Of a stretch of DNA of 64,000 bases, positions 52,171 through 60,483 are shown in pieces. The stretch comes from an uncultured Dehalococcoidia bacterium. GTDB lineage: Bacteria; Chloroflexota; Dehalococcoidia; Lucifugimonadales; UBA3495. Both the position numbers and the translations under genes were made by a program. The DNA is taken from assembly GCA_958295765.1 (NCBI GenBank), contig CATQHB010000002.1, positions 1,190,091 to 1,254,090 of the forward strand, read 5' to 3'. The notes beneath the pieces were generated by a model. It saw only the letters and a list, made by a program, of their open reading frames with translations. It was not told the origin of the DNA and did not search any database. The stretch's first letter is position 1. Every line of letters starts with the position of its first letter.

Positions 52171-52701
52171 ATGGCAATGGAACAACCGGAACAGACCGGC
52201 CAGGCGCGGGATTCGGCGCTGACCTGTTACTGGCATCCCGAAGTGGAGACGGGTCTCTCGTGCAGTCGCTGCGGCAAGCGGATGTGCGCTCAATGCCTGG
52301 TGCAGGCCCCGGTGGGCATCCGCTGCCGGGAATGTGGCAAGGCCCAACCGATGCCGACTTACGACGTCCGGCCCAGCAACTATACCCGGGCCATCGGCGT
52401 GGCGATCCTGCTGGCGATTGGCGGAACCATCCTCTGGATATTGCTTGACCGGGTACTAGGGGGACTGGGCGCTTACGGTTCCGTTTCTGGGATGCTGGCG
52501 ATTCCCTTTGGCTATGCCGCCGGGGAACTGGTCAGCCGGGCGGTCAATCGCAAGCGCAGCGTCCTGCTTTCCTACATCGCCGGCTTGGTGATTGTTATTG
52601 CCTATCTCGGCAGCCGGCCTTTCGGCCCCGGGTTCGGTATGTTTGACGTGCTGTTTGTAGTGGCCGGCGTTTTCATCGCCTGGCAGCGGCTCAGACGCTA
52701 A
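52171..52701 (+). CDS. B-box-like zinc-finger membrane protein
   Basis: 176 residues. The N-terminal zinc module uses Cys19, His22, Cys31, Cys34, Cys39, Cys42, Cys52 and Cys55 ('CYWHPEVETGLSCSRCGKRM', then 'CAQCL', 'CRECG'). Three to four membrane helices follow. This architecture occurs in many Chloroflexota and actinobacterial membrane proteins, including some rhomboid-type proteases, but no protease Ser/His motif is visible here. It ends in a 4-bp convergent overlap with recX. Function unknown. Confidence 0.7.
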   Translation: MAMEQPEQTGQARDSALTCYWHPEVETGLSCSRCGKRMCAQCLVQAPVGIRCRECGKAQPMPTYDVRPSNYTRAIGVAILLAIGGTILWILLDRVLGGLGAYGSVSGMLAIPFGYAAGELVSRAVNRKRSVLLSYIAGLVIVIAYLGSRPFGPGFGMFDVLFVVAGVFIAWQRLRR

Positions 52702-53234
52702 TCCCCAGCCAATTCCTGCCAAAGGCGGTTTACCGTCTCGGTAACTACCGAATACTCGAAGCCCCGCCGTTGCAGGTGGGCGCTGACTTTGTGCCGGAAC
52801 AAGTCCGGCGCAGTATCCTTGTCCACTAACCTTGCCGCCAGTTTCTGCCCGGCCTTATAGGCATTGGCCGGGGCGTCGAATCCCTCCAGGGCCTCCTCAA
52901 TAACCTCCCGCTCCACGCCCAACTGCCTGAGTTCCTGCTGCAAGGCCCGGCGTCCCCGGGGCCGGCGCTGTTCCCGGCCCCGCCGCCACAGTTGAGCAAA
53001 GGCGGCGTCATCCAGGTAGCGGTTCTGTTGGAGGAAAAGAATCACCCGGTCAATGATTGGCGGCAGGTAGCGGCGGGAAAGGCGGCGGCGCACTTCCGCT
53101 TCGCTGCGCGGCCGGTAACTCAGGAACCGCAAGGCAGCGTTGAGGGCTTGAGAGTATTCCGGCCCGGTAGCCGTTGCCGGCAAGTCAACGCCGGCCAGGC
53201 CCGGTTGGGAAAGTATGTTTGGCGGTGTCGTCAA
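52698..53234 (-). CDS. recX: Regulatory protein RecX
   Basis: 178 residues, all helical with three RecX-type repeats ('ALRFLSYRPRSEAEVRRRL', 'YLDDAAFAQLWRRGRE', 'FEYSVVTETVNRLWQELA'). RecX binds RecA filaments and limits recombinase activity. It lies 350 bp downstream of recA on the same strand, separated by palindromic repeats. Its stop overlaps the end of the convergent zinc-finger gene. Confidence 0.88.
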   Translation of the reverse strand: MTTPPNILSQPGLAGVDLPATATGPEYSQALNAALRFLSYRPRSEAEVRRRLSRRYLPPIIDRVILFLQQNRYLDDAAFAQLWRRGREQRRPRGRRALQQELRQLGVEREVIEEALEGFDAPANAYKAGQKLAARLVDKDTAPDLFRHKVSAHLQRRGFEYSVVTETVNRLWQELAGD

Positions 53235-53307
53235 GGCTTGTCCCTACTTGGCCCAAAGTCTTTCGGTTCTTGGCCGGTTGCAAGACATAAACGCTCAAAA
53301 GGTACGC

Positions 53308-53540
53308 CCGCTCATGGTGAGCCTGTCGAACTACCCTTTAATCCTTCGACAGGCTCAGGATGAGCGGGGTCAGTATGCGGCAGACGCAGGAGCCGAGCCA
53401 ACGCATACCGCTCATGGTGAGCCTGTCGAACCATCCTTTTATCCTTCGACAGGCTCAGGATGAGCGGAGCTAATGTATAACCCCGCTCATGGTGAGCTTG
53501 TCGAACCACCCGTTCAGCCTTCGACAAGCTCAAGATGAGC
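53308..53540. repeat. Three tandem 'CTCATGGTGAGC' palindromic repeats between recA and recX
   Basis: Three full inverted pairs lie side by side, at about 53308-53369, 53408-53466 and 53483-53540. Each has a left arm such as cgctcatggtgagcctgtcg and a right arm ccttcgacaggctcaggatg. The first two share a CCTGTCG/CGACAGG variant. The cluster occupies the 350-bp recA-recX gap and would fold strongly in the transcript. Confidence 0.8.
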
Positions 53541-53584
53541 CAAGCACTTCCACGGCAAGAACCGAAAGACCCTGGGCGCCTGAT

Positions 53585-54679
53585 TTATTCCGGGTCTTCC
53601 TCATCGGTCAAGGTCGCCAGGATAGCGTTCACGTCGGCCTCTGCCGGGGGCGCCGGGTTGGCCGGTTGCTCGGAGTCGGGCGAAACCTTGCCCCGCACCC
53701 GGGTTTCGATGGATTCGGCGATTTCCGGGTGTTGCGCCAGGAAGTCCTTGGAGTTTTCCCGGCCCTGGCCGAGGCGGGTTTCACCGTAGGAGTAGAAGGC
53801 CCCGGCCTTTTTGAGGATGCCTTCACTCACGCCCAGTTCCAGCAAGTCGCCCATCTTGCTGATGCCCTGGTTGAACATAATGTCGAACTCGGTAACCCGG
53901 AAGGGGGCGGCAATCTTGTTTTTAACGATGCGCGCCCGTACCCGGCTGCCGATAATTTCCGAACCCTGCTTGATGGATTCGGTGCGGCGCAGGTCAATGC
54001 GTACCGAACTGTAGAACTTCAAGGCCCGGCCGCCGGGAGTTACCTCCGGGCTGCCGTAGCTGACTCCTACCTTTTCCCGTAGCTGGTTGATGAACACCAC
54101 GGCGGTGCGGGAGTGGTGAATGGTGGAGGTGAGCTTGCGCAGGGCCTGGGACATCAGCCGGGCCTGCAAGCCGACGTGGGTATCCCCCATGTCCCCTTCG
54201 ATTTCCGCCTGAGGCACCAGGGCGGCCACGCTGTCCACCACGATGGTGTCAATCGCGCCGCTCCGCACCAGTTGTTCGGTGATGTCCAGAGCCTGCTCGC
54301 CGCTGTCCGGCTGGGAAATGAGCAGGTCGCTCAGGTTCAGGCCGCAGTTGGCGGCATAGGCCGGGTCCAGGGCGTGTTCGGCATCCACGTAGGCGGCGAT
54401 ACCGCCGAGTTTCTGGGTTTCGGTCATAATGTGGATTGCCAGGGTCGATTTGCCGGCAGACTCGCTGCCGTAGATTTCGGTTACCCGGCCCCGGGGGATG
54501 CCCCCGGCGCCCAGAGCCAAATCCAGCGACAGGGAGCCGGTGGGGATGACCTCGGTGCTGAGCCGTTGGGCGGCTTCCTCGCCCAGCCGCATTACGGCGC
54601 CCTTGCCGTGGTCTTTCTCAATGCGGCCCAGCGCGATTTCCAGGGCGGCCAGCTTGTCTTTGTTCGTATCGGTTGGCAT
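53585..54679 (-). CDS. recA: Recombinase A
   Basis: A 364-residue DNA-dependent ATPase for homologous recombination and SOS induction. Walker A is 'GSESAGKST' (71-79), Walker B '[12 protein letters not shown]', loop L1 '[20 protein letters not shown]' and loop L2 '[20 protein letters not shown]'. The acidic C-terminal tail is present ('[10 protein letters not shown]'). The ATG follows AAAGGGGA. A LexA-type operator could not be recognised by eye upstream. recX follows after a repeat-filled gap. Confidence 0.97.
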   Translation of the reverse strand: MPTDTNKDKLAALEIALGRIEKDHGKGAVMRLGEEAAQRLSTEVIPTGSLSLDLALGAGGIPRGRVTEIYGSESAGKSTLAIHIMTETQKLGGIAAYVDAEHALDPAYAANCGLNLSDLLISQPDSGEQALDITEQLVRSGAIDTIVVDSVAALVPQAEIEGDMGDTHVGLQARLMSQALRKLTSTIHHSRTAVVFINQLREKVGVSYGSPEVTPGGRALKFYSSVRIDLRRTESIKQGSEIIGSRVRARIVKNKIAAPFRVTEFDIMFNQGISKMGDLLELGVSEGILKKAGAFYSYGETRLGQGRENSKDFLAQHPEIAESIETRVRGKVSPDSEQPANPAPPAEADVNAILATLTDEEDPE

Positions 54680-54752
54680 AAAATTCTCGTCCCCTTTCTG
54701 TGATAAGGCAATCCTAGCATAGGGCCGGAAACCCCCACAAGGAGCAACTGTC

Positions 54753-54785
54753 AGTAAAATAAAAATGCCCCGAATTGCCTTCGGG
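54753..54785 (-). terminator. Minus-strand terminator upstream of recA
   Basis: Read on the minus strand, CCCGAA-ggcaa-TTCGGG is followed by gcatttttattttac, a good intrinsic terminator. It would end transcripts from the glutaredoxin-like gene and keep them out of recA, although it lies 160 bp after that gene's stop. Confidence 0.65.
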
Positions 54786-54946
54786 ACCAGCGGGTTTTAA
54801 TCTGCGGCGCTTTCCACCTCAACCCGGCCCTCTCCTTGATGGAGATAGGCCGGGGGGAGTGCCGGCAAGCGGCGCCGGTTCCCCGGCCCCTTGCCGGGAT
54901 TACCGGGGGTTGAAGTTGCAGGGCCAACGGCCCGGGGCTAAAAGTC

Positions 54947-55177
54947 TCAATAGCCGCCCTTGTAGCCGATGGTTACGTTCCCGTCCTGGACAATGACCGG
55001 AGTTACCCGCTCCCCGGCGGTCAACTCCAGCAGGGCGGGAATCATATCCGGCTGCTTTGCCAGGTCAATCTCGGTGTAGGCGGTCTTGCTGCGGCGGTAA
55101 TCCATCTTGGCGGCGGAGGAAAATGAGCAGTCCGGGTGGGTATAAATGACGATTCCGGGGGTGTTTTCTGTAGTCAC
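54947..55177 (-). CDS. Glutaredoxin-like monothiol protein
   Basis: 76 residues with a thioredoxin fold of glutaredoxin length. The redox site is 'HPDCSFSSA' (Cys17, with Ser20 in place of the second Cys), a monothiol type. The cis-proline 'ERVTPVIVQDG' and the last 'IGYKGGY' fit the family. It may bind an Fe-S cluster or react with glutathione-like or other thiols; a role in redox repair is inference. Translation starts at a GTG with AGGAGC upstream. Only ~160 bp separates it from a terminator. Confidence 0.75.
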   Translation of the reverse strand: MTTENTPGIVIYTHPDCSFSSAAKMDYRRSKTAYTEIDLAKQPDMIPALLELTAGERVTPVIVQDGNVTIGYKGGY

Positions 55178-55467
55178 GACAAGCTCCTGCGGGTAAGTAT
55201 TTCCGGGGTTGCGTCAAACCGGGCCAGGCCCTTTTGACGCGGGTTCAGCTTTCATTGTACGGGGAAGGGCCGATTTATTCAACGATGCCAGGGGCCGGGA
55301 CGTTCCGGGCTACGGCTGGGTATCCCCGGCCGGTCTTTGCCCGGTTTGGGTTATCGCCACCGGGCCGGTTCCGTGATATTCTAAAAAGCCCGCCCCAGAC
55401 CAGGCGGGCCGGGCAGATTATCAACGCAGATTACCGATGCAGATTATCGACGGGACAGGTGAGGACG

Positions 55468-56643
55468 ATGGAGCAGACCGAGGTATTCCGGGACAAGCTG
55501 ATACTCCTGTTGCAGGATAATTCCATCGGCCTGGCCTATCTGACGCCCCTGCCCCGGGGTGGCCGGCTGCGGGGCTGGGCGGCCCAGGAAATGGAGCAAG
55601 CCCTGGACGGTCTGGCCGCCGTCTCCCCGCCGGAGGAGGCCGCCGCGGCAGATCCGATAGTTGGCAACGGGTGTTTTGCCGTCGGCCGCTACGCCGCCGC
55701 TGCCCAGGTTTATGCCCGGATCCTGGCGGCGGCGCCGGAGGACTCGGTGGCCCGCTTTAACCTGGGTCTGGCCCACCTGCGGCTGAAAGACCCGGCCCGG
55801 GCGGTGGCCGAACTGACCCGGGTCCTGGAACAGCAGCCGGATATGGCCGAAGTCCGTTACCAGCGCGGCAACGCCCACGATGACCTGGGCGAGCCGGAAA
55901 CCGCCTTGCTGGATTATGCCGCCGCCGTTGAATTGGCCCCGGATTATCTCCAGGCCCACTACAATCGCGGGGTGGTGCTGGCCCGGATTGGCCGCCACCG
56001 GGAAGCGGTAGCCGCCTTTGACCGGGCGATTGAACTGCGGCCCACCCTGTCCAACGCCTACCTTAATCGGGGGGCATCCCTGGATGAGTTGGAACTGCAC
56101 GACCGGGCGATTGCCGACTATTCGACGGCCATCGACTTTAACCCGGAAAGCGCCGACGCTTACTTCAACCGGGCGCGTACCCACTACTATTTGGGACATA
56201 TTGAGGATGCGGTTGCCGACTATACCGAGGTGGTAACGCTGCGCCCGGATGACGCCGAGGCGTTCAACAACCGGGGGCTGGCCTACGATGCCCTGGAGGA
56301 CTACGCCAGCGCGCTGGAGGATTATGGCGCAGCGGTGGCTTTATGGCCGGATTTCCCCGCTGCCTTTAACAATCGGGGCGCGGCTCACGAGGCATTGGGC
56401 AACGAGGAGGCGGCGCTGGAGGATTATCTCACCGCCCTGGACATTGACGCCCGGTTTGCGGTTGCCTGGTACAATGCCGCCCGCCTGTACGCCCGCGTGG
56501 ATGAGCTCAGCCTTTGCCTGGAATACCTGGATCAGGCGGTGCAGCTTGCCCCCCACTTCGCGGAGGATGCCGCCGAGGATGAATACCTGGGCTGGGTTCT
56601 GGAGCTTGGCGAGTTGAAGCGGAACCGGGGCGGCCGGGCTTAA
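55468..56643 (+). CDS. Tetratricopeptide repeat protein
   Basis: 391 residues; after an ~80-residue N-terminal region, about eight TPR units run to the end. Examples are 'AEVRYQRGNAHDDLGEPETA', 'AHYNRGVVLARIGRHREAV' and 'AFNNRGLAYDALEDYASAL', with typical A/G/Y packing positions. TPRs are protein-protein scaffolds, and no catalytic domain or membrane segment is seen. The ATG at 55468 has AGGTGAGG 4-5 nt upstream. The open frame to 55234 is not used. The 290-bp gap upstream holds no gene. Confidence 0.85.
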   Translation: MEQTEVFRDKLILLLQDNSIGLAYLTPLPRGGRLRGWAAQEMEQALDGLAAVSPPEEAAAADPIVGNGCFAVGRYAAAAQVYARILAAAPEDSVARFNLGLAHLRLKDPARAVAELTRVLEQQPDMAEVRYQRGNAHDDLGEPETALLDYAAAVELAPDYLQAHYNRGVVLARIGRHREAVAAFDRAIELRPTLSNAYLNRGASLDELELHDRAIADYSTAIDFNPESADAYFNRARTHYYLGHIEDAVADYTEVVTLRPDDAEAFNNRGLAYDALEDYASALEDYGAAVALWPDFPAAFNNRGAAHEALGNEEAALEDYLTALDIDARFAVAWYNAARLYARVDELSLCLEYLDQAVQLAPHFAEDAAEDEYLGWVLELGELKRNRGGRA

Positions 56644-56668
56644 CCGGGCCGGTTAAGCCTTGCTGTAC

Positions 56669-56720
56669 CGGATCTACCGGATGATTGAGTCTCAATCATC
56701 CGGCAAGTCCGGTAGATCCA
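56669..56720. terminator. Bidirectional hairpin between convergent genes
   Basis: A perfect odd palindrome, CCGGATGATTGAG-t-CTCAATCATCCGG (56678-56703), is flanked by extra paired bases (GGATCTACC / GGTAGATCC). It lies between the TPR gene and the convergent PlsY-like gene. No U-run is obvious, so a transcription end is inferred from position. Confidence 0.6.
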
Positions 56721-56722
56721 GG

Positions 56723-57406
56723 TCATTCTCCCCCCTCCTCCACTTCCAGCGGTTCCTCGTTGGCCGAAAGTATTGGGGCGTGGCGCCGGTGGATCAGCAC
56801 GTTGTGGAAAATGACCAGCAAGGCCAGGACGGATAGTTCCAACACCGGCAGCCGCTCCGAATGGAAGTAGGGCAGGGATTGGCTGATCGCCAGCAGCACG
56901 GCGAAACAGGCGGCGATGCCCAGGGCGGAGCGGAAGGGTGAGCGGCGGGTCAGCAGCACTACGCCGGAGCCGATGGCTACTCCCAGCAGGGCCAGCCAGG
57001 GGGTCAGGGCCACGGTTACGCCCACCAAGGTAACCATCCCGTCGCCGCCCCGGAAACGGGTAAAGATAGATTTCCAATGCCCGGCAACGGCGGCGCCGCC
57101 GGCCAGAATCAAGGCGTTATCCGGCACGCCCAGCCGGTCGGCGATGGCAATTGCCAGCGCGCCCTTGACGGCGTCGGCGGCAAAGACCAGCATCCCGTTG
57201 CGCCGGCTGATGTTCCAGAATACGTTGGCGGTGCCGGCCCGGGTGCTGCCGGTGGCGAAAATGTCAATGCCCCGCCGCCGGGCGATCAGGTGCGCGAAGG
57301 GAATGGAACCAAGCAAATAGCCAACAATGATTGAAGCCAGGATTGACACCAAGGTTGATGCCAAGGGGTTCTGGAGAAACAGTAGTTCGTCCGTCACGTT
57401 GCTCAA
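56723..57406 (-). CDS. PlsY-like acyltransferase family protein (copy 2)
   Basis: A 227-residue membrane protein with about five to six helices. Motif 1 is 'GYLLGSIPFAHLIARRRG' and 'ATGSTRAGTANVFWNI', motif 2 'GHWKSIFTRFRGGDGMVTLVG', where canonical GHxxPxFxxFxGGKG becomes GHWKSIFTRFRGGDG (Lys to Asp, Pro to Ser). The catalytic scaffold is retained but key residues differ, more than in copy 1. Probably starts at a TTG (57406) or GTG (57397). It converges with the TPR gene. The acylated substrate is unknown. Confidence 0.78.
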   Translation of the reverse strand: MSNVTDELLFLQNPLASTLVSILASIIVGYLLGSIPFAHLIARRRGIDIFATGSTRAGTANVFWNISRRNGMLVFAADAVKGALAIAIADRLGVPDNALILAGGAAVAGHWKSIFTRFRGGDGMVTLVGVTVALTPWLALLGVAIGSGVVLLTRRSPFRSALGIAACFAVLLAISQSLPYFHSERLPVLELSVLALLVIFHNVLIHRRHAPILSANEEPLEVEEGGE

Positions 57407-57550
57407 AGCCTCGGAATTGTTGGAGAATGGTTGCGGGATTGCCCCGGGGATACCTTACATAATATAGCACTCAATCAGTCCGGGTAACAGGGGGAAAGGC
57501 CGGGCAGTTACGTATCAATTAGGGCAACCCAAATAACCGTCATTCCAAGC

Positions 57551-57668
57551 AACCGTCGTTCCGGCGAAGGCCGGAATCCAGGAAATCCCCCAGAAAAGAG
57601 TGTGCCGGCTACCGGGCGTTCTGGATTCCGGCTTTCGCCGGAACGACGGGTTTATGCTGCGATTGCCT
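57551..57668. repeat. Composite palindromic repeat, copy F
   Basis: Left arm from AACCGTCGTTCCGGCG (57551; one change, gaaggccgg for gaaagccgg), right arm to CGCCGGAACGACGGG (57650). The right outer arm tgctgcgattgcc (57655-57667) is present. The gap 57407-57833 also carries the element listed next and no gene. Confidence 0.85.
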
Positions 57669-57678
57669 TTCCTACCCG

Positions 57679-57750
57679 TACCGCTCACCCTGAGCTTGTC
57701 GAAGGGCGGAATTGGAATTGGAATGGTTCGACAAGCTCACCATGAGCGAC
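57679..57750. repeat. 'CTCATGGTGAGC' palindromic repeat with changed arms
   Basis: ccgctcaccctgagcttgtc (57680-) faces tggttcgacaagctcaccat ..gagcgac (to about 57750). It is immediately beside composite copy F and shows the two families nested side by side. Confidence 0.65.
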
Positions 57751-57833
57751 TCCGTTCTAGTGAGGGGATTTTATTCCTGGCGCAGACTTGGCGCCGGCCC
57801 TGAAAACGGCCCAAATACCATTGCCCCGGAAAT

Positions 57834-58667
57834 TCAATCCCGCCCCGGCTCGGCGGTTTTTTGCGCCACGTAGAGCCAATACCCTAACCGGCCGGCGGTA
57901 ACTAACTCCTTAACCTGGTGGAGCAGAACGCTCCAGTCCATCCCGTTGAACCGGGGCGACGTGGTTGCTCCCGCATCATTAACATTCTGGAAACTCTGCC
58001 AGGCGGTAAAGGCGCCCAGCTTGGCCTGCAACTCCTCCAGCAGCCCTAGGACTTCATTAGAGGCATCTTCCCGGTACAAGTCCTCAAGCCCGGCCTCCTC
58101 CAGCAGACCGGTATAGCCGTTCACGTCCAGCGCGTCGGCAAGGCACAGCAGCCGGCCCAGGGAACCGTCCAGTTCCGGCGGCAGACAGCCCGGCGCAACC
58201 GTTACGTCGCTGAGGCCCAGCTTGCCGCCGGGCCGCAGCAGCCGTACCGCTTCCCCTACCGCTCTTGCCTTATCCGGGAACAGGCTCAGGGAACACTCGG
58301 CGAACACGGCGTCAAAACGGCCGGCCCGTAACGGGGGCTGTTCCGCGTCTCCCTGGATAAAGCCGGCCCGGCTGGGTATGGGGGCGGCCCGCGCTTTCTC
58401 CCGGGCCTCCAGCGCGGCGGCCCGGCCGTACTCGATGCCCACCACCCGGCAGTGAAAGGCCCGGGAGATGGCTGACGCGCTGGCTCCGTTGCCCGAGGCC
58501 AGGTCAACGACCCAATCGTCCCGCCGCAGACCCATCAGCCGGCCCAGGCGGTGAGTCAGGCGCAGGCCCCCCGGATGGCGGGTATCGCCCAGGATGAGCC
58601 GGGCTAGTTCCGACTGGTACAGGTCGGCGCAGCAGGCTTTAGCCGCCGCTTCTTCCAACCGGCTCAT
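57834..58667 (-). CDS. Class I SAM-dependent methyltransferase
   Basis: 277 residues. SAM motif I is 'VVDLASGNGASASAISRAF', motif II 'RVVGIEYGRAAAL', motif IV 'FDAVFAECSLSLFPDK' and post-motif 'RLLRPGGKLGLSDVTV'. The C-terminal extension ('FQNVNDAGATTSP', then a helical 'LVTAGRLGYWLYVAQKTAE') is family-specific. It resembles small-molecule methylases of the arsenite/menaquinone/C-methylase type. It overlaps the Tes-like gene by 29 bp and is read after it, so the two are translationally coupled and probably act in one pathway. Confidence 0.82.
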   Translation of the reverse strand: MSRLEEAAAKACCADLYQSELARLILGDTRHPGGLRLTHRLGRLMGLRRDDWVVDLASGNGASASAISRAFHCRVVGIEYGRAAALEAREKARAAPIPSRAGFIQGDAEQPPLRAGRFDAVFAECSLSLFPDKARAVGEAVRLLRPGGKLGLSDVTVAPGCLPPELDGSLGRLLCLADALDVNGYTGLLEEAGLEDLYREDASNEVLGLLEELQAKLGAFTAWQSFQNVNDAGATTSPRFNGMDWSVLLHQVKELVTAGRLGYWLYVAQKTAEPGRD

Positions 58668-60123
58668 TCTGCCTCCGCCCTTGTTCCAGGGCCAGCTGCT
58701 CCCGTATCTGTTCCCGGTAGCCCACCGAGTTGTAGGCGCAGAAGGGTATCACCCGCCCGTCGGGAACCAGGATGCCGACGCAGCACTTCATCACCTGTTT
58801 CACGTTAAAGGTGTAGGCGTCCAGGAAATCCTTAATGGCAATCTGGAAAATATGCTCTTTCAGGTGGGACACGCTGTAGGGCAGTTCCATCCCCGGCCCG
58901 CAGGCGCACTGGAATTGGCCGGCGGTTTTTTCCGTTCCCGCCACCGCCGAGGCCGACCAGAGACCCTCCAGGGCCTGCTGCACCTGGGCGGCGTCGGGCG
59001 CTTTGGGCAAAGCCCGGTTGGTGATGTAGTCCAGGTAGTCCTCAATCTTGAGCAGCCGGGGCAGGGGCATCACCGTCTCCCCGTCGGTGTAGATATAGGA
59101 ATTGACCTGGCAGGTGGGAAAACAGCAGGGCACCGGCACAAAGTCCTCCAGCACGAACCGGCCATTGGTCTGTTCCACAATGCCGTGAATCACGTCGGGA
59201 ATAGTTACCCGCTGCATGGGGTCAAAGGGCAGGTGGCGGCCCACGTGGGTAACCGGTTGCAGGACAACGCCGCGCACCGCCGGGTGTTGCAGGCCGAACT
59301 CTACGATGGCGCCCACCTCGTCCTCGTTCACCCCCCGCTCAATGGCGGCCACCAGCACCGCGTCCAGCCCGGCCTGGTGGAGCCGGTTCAGGGCCAGCAG
59401 CTTGGTATCCAGCAAGTCCTCGCCCCGGATAGTCCGGTAGGTTTCCCGCCGGAGACCGTCGAACTGGAAGTAGATGACCGGTTCCAGTTGAGCCAGGGTT
59501 TCCAGAAACCGGTCGTCCCGGGCCAGGCGCACGCCGTTGGTGTTGACCATCACCTGCCGGATGCCCCGGTCTTTGGCCGCCTGAATCATTGCCGGCAGGT
59601 CGGGGTGGATAGTCGGCTCGCCGCCGCTGAACTGCACCACCTCCGGGTCGCCCTCAAGCTCCACGAAGCGGTCTAACATTCCCTCCACCTGTTCCAGGGT
59701 AAGGCTGTAGCCGATGCCGGCGTTGGCGAAACAGACGGGGCAGTTCAGGTTGCAGGCCGTGTTGACTTCAATCAGGGCCAGGCAGATGTGCTGCTTGTGC
59801 TCCGGGCACAGGCCGCAGTCCAGGGGGCAGCCGTCCTTGACCTCGGTGCTGAACTCCAGGGGGATGGTGCCCGGCTTGTTGAACCGGGCGGAGTTGACGT
59901 ACATCTCAGCGTCGGAACTGATTATGCCCTCAAACCAGCCGTGAGCCGGGCAGCGTTTCCGCATATAAACCTTGTTTTCCCGGAGAATTATCTGGGCGTC
60001 AATAACCGTCCGGCACTCCGGGCAAATACTGCGGGTCAACTCATGGAAAATAAAATCGGCGTCCTGCTTAACCCGGGGCCGGCCGCTGCCGCCCCCGGCA
60101 TTGTCCCCGGTGGAAGTATCCAA
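58639..60123 (-). CDS. Radical SAM protein of the Tes / MJ0619 (tetraether lipid synthase-like) type
   Basis: 494 residues. Radical SAM motif: Cys124-Cys128-Cys131 ('CNLNCPVCFA'). Around it are extra cysteines typical of this family: Cys34/Cys37 and Cys58 ('CPECRTVID', 'KRCPAHGW'), Cys99/103/106/114 ('CPLDCGLCPEHKQHIC') and a C-terminal set ('PCCFPTCQ', 'QCACGPG', 'KCCVGILV', 'FCAY'). This agrees with several auxiliary Fe-S clusters plus a rubredoxin-like site, as in archaeal Tes, which joins lipid tails; MJ0619 was earlier tied to pterin methylation. It starts at a TTG with AGGAGG. Overlapped by a methyltransferase gene. The lipid role here is inferred. Confidence 0.8.
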   Translation of the reverse strand: MDTSTGDNAGGGSGRPRVKQDADFIFHELTRSICPECRTVIDAQIILRENKVYMRKRCPAHGWFEGIISSDAEMYVNSARFNKPGTIPLEFSTEVKDGCPLDCGLCPEHKQHICLALIEVNTACNLNCPVCFANAGIGYSLTLEQVEGMLDRFVELEGDPEVVQFSGGEPTIHPDLPAMIQAAKDRGIRQVMVNTNGVRLARDDRFLETLAQLEPVIYFQFDGLRRETYRTIRGEDLLDTKLLALNRLHQAGLDAVLVAAIERGVNEDEVGAIVEFGLQHPAVRGVVLQPVTHVGRHLPFDPMQRVTIPDVIHGIVEQTNGRFVLEDFVPVPCCFPTCQVNSYIYTDGETVMPLPRLLKIEDYLDYITNRALPKAPDAAQVQQALEGLWSASAVAGTEKTAGQFQCACGPGMELPYSVSHLKEHIFQIAIKDFLDAYTFNVKQVMKCCVGILVPDGRVIPFCAYNSVGYREQIREQLALEQGRRQNEPVGRSGG

Positions 60124-60278
60124 CCTGCCCCCTCCTGAGGGGATGCTATCCCCGTTAGTATTGCCGTCCCTATGTAACCCTTTGCGCCCGGTGTTGTCAA
60201 CCGGGGCAGGGATTTCGGTAGGGCAATGGCGTCACAAACCCGTCATTTCAACATTCCAACCCGTCATTCCGGCTATAA

Positions 60279-60380
60279 AACCGTCGTTCCGGCGAAAGCC
60301 GGAATCCAGAATCCTCGGTAGTCAGCCCGCTCTTTTCCGGGGGGATTTCCTGGATTCCGGCTTTCGCCGGAACGACGGTT
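60279..60380. repeat. Composite palindromic repeat, copy G
   Basis: Left arm from AACCGTCGTTCCGGCG (60279), right arm to CGCCGGAACGACGGTT (60380). Upstream lie further short pieces (cccgtcattcc, 60259-60270) that repeat the arm tip. The 360-bp gap 60124-60483 holds this element and the CoA-transferase leader. Confidence 0.85.
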
Positions 60381-60483
60381 CCCTTGATTGCTGATTACTC
60401 TACGCCTCTGTAGGGAAAATATCGGCCCGCTACGCTATACTGCAAAGGGTCAAAAGGTCAAAAAATGGTATGGAGCGACAGCT

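Noticed and set aside
53308-53540. Possible CRISPR array (repeated units between recA and recX)
   Set aside because: Units are palindromic pairs with variable spacing, similar 'spacers' and no cas genes; they are dispersed intergenic repeats.
54940-54949. TGA at the end of the glutaredoxin-like gene as a selenocysteine codon
   Set aside because: The frame after it ends within a few codons and no SECIS-like hairpin follows directly; the normal family end is reached before it.
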